NCBI GenBank assembly: GCA_003354225.1
Contig: PIVH01000333.1
Span: 1 to 6,238 of the forward strand
Length of the DNA: 6,238 nt
Origin: Globobulimina sp.
Lineage: Eukaryota > Foraminifera > Rotaliida
Direction: 5' to 3'
Below are positions 1-6,001 of this stretch, one piece after another (within the stretch, counting starts at the first letter, position 1; each line of letters starts with the position of its first letter). The notes beneath the pieces are model-generated. The model made no database searches. It was not told where the DNA came from and worked only from the letters and a program-made list of their open reading frames with translations. The position numbers and the translations under genes were made by a program.

Positions 1-302
1 ATTGGTTGAGCCAATCTTAATAAAATATATAATCCCTTCTGAACCAGTTTGAGTGAGTTACATATTGTTTGTTTGAATCTTTTCATTGTTAATTCCGCAT
101 TAATATTGCAACTAAATTCAAACCATCCTATCTGGAATGGACGTATTTCGGTTTTAATTAAAGATTCGATGTTAACGTTAATAATATCCAATTCGAATTC
201 TTTTTGTTTGGTTTCTTGTTGTTCTCTGGCTTCCAATCGAGAGTCTAAGAAATCGGGCAGTATTAAGTAGTCAATAGATTCAGTTTGCTTTGAGTCTGCC
301 AT
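1..302 (-). CDS. Unrecognised protein, N-terminal 100 residues (runs off the left edge)
   Basis: A minus-strand reading frame starts at the ATG at 302-300 and stays open for 100 codons to the edge of the window. An in-frame TAA lies four codons upstream, so this is the first possible ATG. The start context (A at -3, G at +4) resembles the other genes here. The protein begins MADSKQTESIDYLILPDFLD. It continues with a charged, Glu/Gln/Lys-rich, probably helical stretch (about residues 21-40), then a mixed, more hydrophobic part with the segment FQIGWFEFSCNI (about residues 56-67). No signal peptide or clear membrane segment is visible. I do not recognise the family. It is divergent from the seven-transmembrane gene at 354, with 51 bases between the two ATGs, so the two probably share a promoter region. 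An intron in the visible part cannot be excluded. The plus-strand frame opposite it (49-270) is taken as a shadow. Confidence 0.6.
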   Translation of the reverse strand, partial: MADSKQTESIDYLILPDFLDSRLEAREQQETKQKEFELDIINVNIESLIKTEIRPFQIGWFEFSCNINAELTMKRFKQTICNSLKLVQKGLYILLRLAQP

Positions 303-353
303 TGTTCTGGCTTATTAACACTACTTGAATATTAATTAACATTTACAACAATA
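303..353. promoter_or_regulatory. Very short divergent intergenic region (51 bp), presumed bidirectional promoter
   Basis: Only 51 bases separate the ATG of the minus-strand gene (302) from the ATG of the plus-strand seven-transmembrane gene (354). Both frames have an in-frame stop inside or at the edge of this spacer, so neither protein can start further out in the same exon. The spacer is AT-rich, has no TATAAA, and holds the 8-base palindrome TTAATTAA at 332-339. Both transcripts must therefore have very short leaders, start inside the opposite gene, or use an upstream non-coding exon. That it acts as a promoter is inferred from position. Confidence 0.5.
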
Positions 354-1637
354 ATGGAAGTCACAACAGCGATAATTGAATGCATTTTTGCTGTGGTATT
401 ATGCATGTTATTGCTACTAATTTTAGTGAAAAGTTGCAGATATCTGTTGTGCAAAAAAACATTAGTGATTGCAGATAAACAAGTATATGTGCTGAGGGAG
501 TCGAAAAATCGCAAGAAAAGAAAGATAAAAAAAGAGAAATTAAAAATATCATTTGAACCTTATACAAGATATGCTACAATTTGTAGCCTGACAGCGTCTT
601 TTTTCGCCACTATTTCAGCATTGTATGCAATGATTACAATCACAATGACATTGAAAATGAATCAGACATCACTAATGCTTGCATTCTCATTGTGGTACAT
701 TGCCCGCATATTAATGAATTGTGTATTTGTTGACAGATTGCATTCGTTCAATAATACTCAATGGAATTATGGCAAATATGTATTTTACTTTTTCTACACC
801 TTATTATCATTCATAATTTTTATATCCATCTTAGAAATTATGACATTAATCGTTGCGGCACAATTGCACGGACAGTATACTATTATTATTATTATTGGAG
901 TGGTGCTGTTTGCTTTGATGATACTTCTCGATATTTTGTGTTCCATTGTCCTCAGTGTCTTATTTCAACGCAAAATATTACAATTAATTAAATCATATTT
1001 TTTAACATTCCAACAAGGCATGAAACACAATGAAAAGAGTAACAATATTGATATCGATATCAATGACAACTGTGATAAATTGGAAGATGTGCAGTCGCAA
1101 CGGACGCATACAACAGTATCGTTGCCAGACGTTCCCAGTGTTCATAATCACAGCAAAACGTGGTCGGAGTTATCGCATCAAATATTTTATAGCCACCTTC
1201 TTTCAGATGCGCGAGTTGGAGGGGACAAGAACGACAACTTTGAAATGGATATTACTGACAATAGAAGGCCGGATAAGGATATATTTATGAAAGAAAAGTT
1301 ATATAATCATGGCAAATTGGAGTTGATTAATACAATCACTCAACATACGATATTAATTTGTTCGTCGTTGATTACATCATTAATGGTGCTATTTATTGCC
1401 ATCATTGCGTCGATTGTTATATTTGAGCAAAGGCAAAAAAGTCAACTTGCTCCCATAGTGAATGGCTGGTTTTACTTTGTTTTTTCCATTGTGGTGGATT
1501 CTTTTGTCAATTCGTTGTGTTTATATTTCCATTTTCCATTTTCGAGCTATAAATCACTGTGTTCAAAGAATATTTGTTTACATAAAATATGTTTAGCGTT
1601 TGTTGCAAAATATATTGATAAAAGGATTGCACAATGA
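354..1637 (+). CDS. Seven-transmembrane receptor-like protein with a long loop between helices 5 and 6
   Basis: Encodes 427 residues in one exon. The ATG follows an in-frame TAA at 333-335 and has A at -3 and G at +4. Hydrophobic segments suggest seven helices at about residues 5-26, 72-96, 105-126, 143-167, 176-205, 331-357 and 369-394, as in G-protein-coupled receptors. A strongly basic segment (about 49-64, rich in Lys/Arg) separates helices 1 and 2, and by the positive-inside rule it is cytosolic. Helix 3 ends in DRL (127-129), at the place of the class A DRY motif. The loop between helices 5 and 6 is about 120 residues, hydrophilic and acidic in parts (IDIDIND at 232-238). The C-terminal tail has Cys403, Cys408 and Cys413, possible lipidation sites. 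It shares motifs with the protein at 4789-5817, so the two are paralogues. No signal peptide or ligand-binding domain is visible, and ligand and G-protein coupling are unknown. A transporter or other seven-helix protein remains possible. Confidence 0.8.
   Translation: MEVTTAIIECIFAVVLCMLLLLILVKSCRYLLCKKTLVIADKQVYVLRESKNRKKRKIKKEKLKISFEPYTRYATICSLTASFFATISALYAMITITMTLKMNQTSLMLAFSLWYIARILMNCVFVDRLHSFNNTQWNYGKYVFYFFYTLLSFIIFISILEIMTLIVAAQLHGQYTIIIIIGVVLFALMILLDILCSIVLSVLFQRKILQLIKSYFLTFQQGMKHNEKSNNIDIDINDNCDKLEDVQSQRTHTTVSLPDVPSVHNHSKTWSELSHQIFYSHLLSDARVGGDKNDNFEMDITDNRRPDKDIFMKEKLYNHGKLELINTITQHTILICSSLITSLMVLFIAIIASIVIFEQRQKSQLAPIVNGWFYFVFSIVVDSFVNSLCLYFHFPFSSYKSLCSKNICLHKICLAFVAKYIDKRIAQ
881..896 (+). 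repeat. (ATT)n microsatellite inside the first seven-transmembrane gene
   Basis: A 16-base run of TAT/ATT units encodes five consecutive isoleucines (residues 177-181) at the start of predicted helix 5. It keeps the reading frame and the hydrophobic character. Such a run can change length in steps of three without breaking the protein. Confidence 0.8.
1047..1064. repeat. Perfect 18-bp palindrome inside a coding region
   Basis: ATTGATATCGATATCAAT is its own reverse complement. It lies in the loop between helices 5 and 6 of the first seven-transmembrane protein and encodes part of the alternating Ile/Asp stretch IDIDIND. Alternating ATT/GAT and ATC/GAC codons can give such symmetry by chance. 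Confidence 0.85.
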
Positions 1638-1772
1638 AGTGAATCAACTATTTATTATGTTGGTGCTTTTTGATTGTTTTTATTGTTTGTATTGGATATA
1701 TATCACTCCATTTATGTATTTTACATTTAGTATAATTTAATTCACGTTTTCCATCACTGCGTAAAGTCCGGT

Positions 1773-1778
1773 AATAAA
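1773..1778 (+). terminator. Candidate polyadenylation signal for the first seven-transmembrane gene
   Basis: AATAAA on the plus strand begins 136 bases after the TGA stop at 1635-1637. A second AATAAA on the same strand (1890-1895) is an alternative further out. Whether this organism uses the AATAAA hexamer is assumed from eukaryotes in general. Confidence 0.4.
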
Positions 1779-1802
1779 TATGTTGCAGAAAAACGTTTTA
1801 AT

Positions 1803-1858
1803 TTTCAACATAAATCAGAGTGGCTGTGAAACAAAAATCTGTTGAAAGCCGATTTTGT
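1803..1858. repeat. Overlapping, mutually exclusive inverted repeats in the convergent spacer
   Basis: TTTCAACA (1803-1810) pairs with TGTTGAAA (1840-1847) across a 29-base loop. ACAAAAATC (1831-1839) can pair with GATTTTGT (1851-1858), with one bulged A and an 11-base loop (1840-1850). The second hairpin would put the right arm of the first into its loop, so the two cannot form together. A role in 3' end formation is possible, but short AT-rich arms also arise by chance. Confidence 0.35.
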
Positions 1859-1878
1859 TCGGTGTTTGGTTGAATTAA

Positions 1879-1884
1879 TTTATT
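1879..1884 (-). terminator. Candidate polyadenylation signal for CFAP251
   Basis: TTTATT on the plus strand reads AATAAA on the minus strand and begins 36 bases after the TAA stop of CFAP251 (1922-1920), a normal distance. It is surrounded by AT-rich sequence that includes another TTAATTAA palindrome. Confidence 0.4.
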
Positions 1885-1919
1885 AATTAAATAAAGCACT
1901 TTGTTTTGGTGCATGTAAT

Positions 1920-4669
1920 TTACAATATTGATTTCTTTAAACCCAACATCTGCTGCGTAAAGAATTGCACATTAATTTTCTTTGGCATTGTGTCATTTAA
2001 CTGGTGTCTATTATATCCAGTTAATGATTGGAAACAATGTACTAATTCATCTCGCGACATTTTATCACCTTTTCTTTGCAATATTTTCATGAAATTTTCA
2101 CAATTATTATTTCCAGCCATGACAGTTTCAAATGATTCATGTAATTCATCTAAACTTATCTCATAAATTGATTTATAATTTACATACAATTGAATAAATT
2201 CATTCAAATTTATTTTTTCACCAAATCGATATATTATTTCTTTTCTTATTCTTTCGATATCACTTAATGTTAAAAAACAACCCAAAGCTTGAAATATTGA
2301 AATTATTTGTTTGATATCAATCTGATTTGAAATGGACGCAGAGACGGTCGATATTTCCCCTTCATTTTCAATTTGAGCATAGGTAAAATAATCGCAAATC
2401 TCTTCATATTCTTTTGTATCTAATAAATTTGCAAATATTTGATTTAAATTATTTTCTTCATCACAATCAATAATTTGCTTATTTAAAACATCTTCATTTA
2501 TTTTCCAAATCAACATCGATTTATCAGAACCTCCGTTTGTTATCAAATATTTCTCGTTATTCATTAAGATAATTTCAAATCTATTTATATTTCCTGGATG
2601 CGAAATACATCCAAAATATCGCTGTGGATTCCCATTAAAAGGGCCTTGCATTAAACCAATCACTTTGTCCATAGTACAAAATAAAAATCTCTTCATATTG
2701 TTATCCAATGCAATTATTTTTTTAATGGGTGCACCAAATGCCGGCCCAGCCACACTTTTATAAAATGCCAATGGCTCAATCTCTTCTTTTTGCTCTGGCT
2801 GTGAGTGATAAAAATGTAGTTTTAATTCATCATCAAAGAGAATTAAAGAATCATTTTCCGCCATAAACTGTATACAAGTCGGCGAACTGTTGTGCTTCGA
2901 ATGAAATGTATATTTTATTCGCAATCCAATATTTGCGTTTGATGCATGCAAATTATATTCATTTATTAAATTTTCATTACAAATACTAAATAAACGGACA
3001 TTTTTATTTGAATCGTCACTAAAATGGATACATTTTATATCTTTTTCATGTGATTTATAATTACCAATTAATATCCATTCCTGATCCGCATTTTGCTTTT
3101 TTTTATAAACAGAAATGCGATTTGATTGACAAAAGGCAATCCATTCTCCATTCATTGAAAAGGATAAATTGCAAATATTTGCACTCAAATATGAGGTCTT
3201 AAAAAATTGTATTTCTTCAAATTTATTTGTATCATAAATACGTAAATAATCTCTATCTGTGGCAAACATTAAATATTTGCCGTTTGGTGAAAATATAATA
3301 TCAGTGATAATCTGCGGAGTTGATAAGGTAATATTTTTTATAATTTTTTTTTCCATAATATCCCAAATTTGTATTTCAGAATTTCCATTTCCAACAGCCA
3401 TTATTGGTAATATTGGATGGCATGACATTGCTGTACAAATTGAATTAAATGTATCCATAATCACATCATGTGTACCTGTGGCCTGCCAATATTTTATAAT
3501 TTTATTCTTTTTTGTAGCAATAATCATATTCGGAACACTAAATTTGTTATTTACTGACGATATATCTCCATATTTGCTGATATTTAATGGAAACGATATC
3601 GAATTTACTTCGCCACCTAAATAATTTAAGCAACCAATAGCACGGAATTCAAAATCATAAAAACAAACACAGCCCGACGATGATGACGATGCTAACATAA
3701 TAATATCATTGTTATCCAATACAGAAATACAATTAATTGAACCACGCGTTATTTTATTAATCACTTTGGATATTATACGATGACTAAGAACTTTATCCTT
3801 AAATTGCCAAACAATTAAATCGCCGCAGTTTGTTGCTGTTATTAATGAGCCGTCATTGATGGGTAAAAACGAAGATGCTGTCAAGTCCCCAATTGCTGAC
3901 AAATCAATATTGTGCACATTATCTGTCAGTTGTGTGTAGTACGGATTTAGTTTAATTTCAGAATCATTGTTTTGTGAATATATTAACGACCAAAATATGA
4001 AATTATTTATATTTTTGCCATGTGTTACAATCTCTGATGAATCTTGATTGAATGCAATAAAATGATGTAATTCAGAGTCGTTTGCTTTGTTTTCTATTTT
4101 ATGTTGAGATAATAATTTGAATTCTGTTATTTCTTGATCAATTTCCGAATTTTCACAGTCATCAAATGTTGTATACTTTTTAGTTAATGACCAAATAATT
4201 AAATGTTGAACAATGTCGTTGTTTACTGATTCATTTATAATGGCGGACAATAAGTTGGTTTTTTTGTTGATTGTTAATGATTTGACGCCAAAGTTTGATG
4301 GTAATTCATATTGGGATAATAAGCGATATGTGGAAGCATTCCATATTGATATTTTTGAGCTATTGTTTGATGCGCCGGAATCACCTAAAATCAATAACTT
4401 TTTATCTGATGATATTATTGACGACGTGATTATATTTGTGTGTAATGATAAAAATAGCTGCTTTTTGGTGTGTATGTTGTAAATAACACCGTTATTTGAC
4501 ACTGGATAAAATATTATTTCTTCGTTTTTATTATTGTTTTGCAATGAATGGACACAATTGGGAATGCTCGAATTGATACCAAATGCCCATTCCAATTCCT
4601 GTGGAAATTGTATGAAAGATAAAGTTGTGTTTACTAATGTATATGAATGAAACCTACCAAAGCAGCCAT
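1920..4669 (-). CDS. CFAP251: Cilia- and flagella-associated protein 251 (WDR66), two exons
   Basis: Spliced product of 896 residues: exon 1 is 4669-4658 (ATG GCT GCT TTG) and exon 2 is 4598-1920. The N-terminus reads MAALELEWAFGIN, and its LEWAFG part matches the start of the WD-repeat region of CFAP251 as I remember it. Residues about 20-705 hold many WD40 repeats. Closing strands such as SIWN (~88), LIIWSL (~137), FIFWSL (~204), IVWQF (~266), IQIWDI (~413), LRIYDT (~456) and MLIWKI (~699) indicate two propellers. Residues about 730-890 form the family's EF-hand-like tail, with KINLNEFIQLYVNYK and RKGDKMSRDELVHCF. No canonical calcium loop (DxDxDG) remains. In algae and animals CFAP251 works with CFAP61 and CFAP91 in the calmodulin- and spoke-associated complex at the base of radial spoke 3 of the axoneme. 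The long acidic N-terminal extension of the human protein is missing. An in-frame TAA at 4693-4691 lies upstream of the ATG. Confidence 0.9.
4599..4657 (-). other. 59-bp spliceosomal intron of CFAP251 (phase 0)
   Basis: On the minus strand the intron begins GTAGGT (4657-4652) and ends TTTCCACAG (4607-4599), with a pyrimidine-rich stretch before the acceptor. Three things support it. The CFAP251 frame stays open upstream to a TAA at 4706-4704 but contains no ATG; the most 5' candidate start in that frame is a TTG at 4595, not a normal eukaryotic start. An ATG with an upstream in-frame stop lies four codons before the donor. Removing 59 bases, which is not a multiple of three, joins that ATG to the conserved frame. 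If retained, the reading from this ATG ends at a TAG after 11 codons. Confidence 0.85.
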
Positions 4670-4788
4670 TGGATACGCGTGGAATATATGTTATGTGCAG
4701 GGATTATTTCGATTCAGCGTTTCGTTTAATATAACTTCAAATGTATAAAATGCTTGCTTAAATTTGCTCGAAAACTGTTTGTAGAAAC
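4670..4788. promoter_or_regulatory. Divergent promoter region between CFAP251 and the second seven-transmembrane gene (119 bp)
   Basis: 119 bases separate the CFAP251 ATG (4669, minus) from the next gene's ATG (4789, plus). On the plus strand TATAAAA at 4744-4750 lies 39 bases before the ATG and could be a TATA box for the receptor-like gene, which would imply a very short leader. No equally clear element is seen for CFAP251. Shared control of the ciliary gene and the receptor-like gene is inferred from spacing only. Confidence 0.45.
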
Positions 4789-5817
4789 ATGGCATCTAAA
4801 ACAGCCATCTCCTCTGGTTTGTGGGTATTTACATTAATATTTTTGAGCTTATGTTCAATATATTTATCATTGTGCTTAATATGGTTATTGCATTCATTAT
4901 TTAAATCAAATGGAAACCATAGACAATCAGTGGCTACTTTCTATATTTACATATCCATTTCATGCCTGATATTTTCTATCGGAACAGCATTTAGCGATTT
5001 ATGGCATGCTATCATGGCCTATATCGATGATATTCCAATGTATGATCTCAGCCTCAAACACATTACTATCATTGCTGATATTTTTTATGTCTCAACAATG
5101 ACTGTAGTTTACTTATTTATGATAGGAAGAGTGTACTATACTTTCTACAATAGTTTTTTTCAGATTTCGCAGAAATTGACAGCATTTTACTTGTTACTTA
5201 TTTTGTGTAACCTTATACTATGGGTTATATATATTATTATTCTCATTGTAGTCACAGATTATAATATGGCTGTTATTTTACTTGGACATTTAGAAATTGC
5301 TCTGTTAATTGTCGATTCTGCCTTAAATATGTCATTAATGGTACTATTCATTGCAAAATTGCATCAATTAATTTGTTCCTCAGTGGCCACAAATTCTGCA
5401 AATATTTCTTTAATTTCAGTGGATAACAATAGCAACAACAATGATGTTGATGTTGTACTGGAAGAAGATCAATATTGTCATTTAAATATTATTTGTAAAC
5501 ATACTGTATTATGCACTTGGGCCATATTTCTCAATCTTATCTTCTATGGAACTAATTTATACAGCGACTTTATAACAACCTATAATCCATCGGAGGATAT
5601 GTACAAATTGATGTATTGCAACAGGACATTGGGCATAGTGATAAATGCAATGGTCGTGTTTTTTAATTTTAAATTTACAAAGATTTATTATGATTTCTTT
5701 TGTTATTTTTGTCACATTGGACTCAAGAAATGTTTTTTTCGATGGACGAAGAGGAGCGTCACACGGATTGTTTCAAAGTCGATCGGGAAAACACTGAATA
5801 ATAAAACAATTATCTAA
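4789..5817 (+). CDS. Seven-transmembrane receptor-like protein, paralogue of the gene at 354-1637
   Basis: Encodes 342 residues in one exon. The ATG is the first after an in-frame TAA at 4759-4761 and has A at -3 and G at +4. Seven hydrophobic segments lie at about residues 10-36, 48-77, 91-112, 131-156, 161-189, 238-258 and 276-297. The loop between helices 5 and 6 is only about 45 residues, with an Asn-rich stretch (213-218) and acidic residues (222-227). Motifs shared with the first gene: D176-x8-VLF-x2-K-x2-QLI at the end of helix 5, N233-x-I-x2-KHTVL at the start of helix 6, N286-x5-FNFKF in helix 7, and Y301-x3-C305-x9-C315 in a basic tail. An [ST]FxN[ST]x-aromatic motif follows helix 3 in both. 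At the DRY position this protein has GRV (113-115), so only the Arg is kept. A G-protein-coupled receptor fold is the best guess; ligand and partner are unknown. Confidence 0.8.
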   Translation: MASKTAISSGLWVFTLIFLSLCSIYLSLCLIWLLHSLFKSNGNHRQSVATFYIYISISCLIFSIGTAFSDLWHAIMAYIDDIPMYDLSLKHITIIADIFYVSTMTVVYLFMIGRVYYTFYNSFFQISQKLTAFYLLLILCNLILWVIYIIILIVVTDYNMAVILLGHLEIALLIVDSALNMSLMVLFIAKLHQLICSSVATNSANISLISVDNNSNNNDVDVVLEEDQYCHLNIICKHTVLCTWAIFLNLIFYGTNLYSDFITTYNPSEDMYKLMYCNRTLGIVINAMVVFFNFKFTKIYYDFFCYFCHIGLKKCFFRWTKRSVTRIVSKSIGKTLNNKTII

Positions 5818-6001
5818 ATACAAAACAAATGTCTGTCTTTTTTTATTTGTAACAATCAACAAAACATTCCGTAAATTAAAAAAATACATCTAGAGTTTTC
5901 AAACAATCACAAACAAGACTACAAAATGATTTATTTATTATAAATTTATTTGTTGTACAATTCTTAAAAAAAATAAAACAAAGAAACGCTCTAAATTAAA
6001 A
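5818..6001. other. Convergent intergenic region with facing, probably overlapping 3' untranslated regions
   Basis: These 184 very AT-rich bases separate the stop of the second seven-transmembrane gene from the stop of the minus-strand gene at the right edge. No open frame or RNA gene is apparent. Plus-strand AATAAA occurs at 5972-5977, and also at 5800-5805, before the stop and inside the coding region. Minus-strand AATAAA occurs near 5930-5950. If 5972 and 5945 are the sites used, the two 3' ends overlap. Confidence 0.5.
5930..5950 (-). terminator. Cluster of AATAAA signals for the RPEL-motif gene
   Basis: TTTATT occurs three times on the plus strand (5930-5935, 5934-5939, 5945-5950), giving three AATAAA hexamers on the minus strand. 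They begin about 50-70 bases beyond the TAA stop at 6004-6002, a suitable place for polyadenylation of that transcript. Confidence 0.4.

Larger units (their letters stand above)
1638..1919. other. Convergent intergenic region with two 3' untranslated regions
   Basis: These 282 bases lie between the stop codons of the plus-strand seven-transmembrane gene and the minus-strand CFAP251 gene. I see no open frame of note and no RNA gene. The region holds AATAAA-type signals for both directions and two inverted repeats near 1803-1858 that share bases. It is best read as two facing 3' untranslated regions. Confidence 0.6.

Noticed and set aside
49-270. Plus-strand frame of 73 codons
   Set aside because: It lies opposite the better-supported minus-strand frame that starts at 302 and runs to the edge. 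The minus-strand frame has a better start context and divergent placement.
343-350. SLMVLFIA occurring in both seven-transmembrane proteins as evidence of paralogy
   Set aside because: It falls in helix 6 of the first protein but in helix 5 of the second, so it is a chance match of hydrophobic residues. The coordinates given are residues of the first protein. The paralogy call rests on the position-matched motifs.
761-1290. Other-frame readings inside the first seven-transmembrane gene (761-991, 1030-1290, and minus-strand 332-567)
   Set aside because: They overlap a long frame with a full seven-helix pattern and motifs shared with its paralogue; they are shadows.
3259-3624. Plus-strand frame of 121 codons and similar ones at 1906-2166 and 4213-4482
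   Set aside because: They are antisense to the CFAP251 coding exon, whose WD-repeat protein is clearly recognisable. The hydrophobic translations are what AT-rich antisense sequence produces.
4593-4595. TTG as the start codon of CFAP251
   Set aside because: TTG is not a normal eukaryotic start. The residue is a Leu inside the conserved LEWAFG segment, and the splice model supplies a proper ATG at 4669.
4661-4675. Possible RFX-type X-box next to the CFAP251 start
   Set aside because: GCAGCCATTGGATAC only loosely resembles the X-box, needs an inserted base, and overlaps the first codons of CFAP251.
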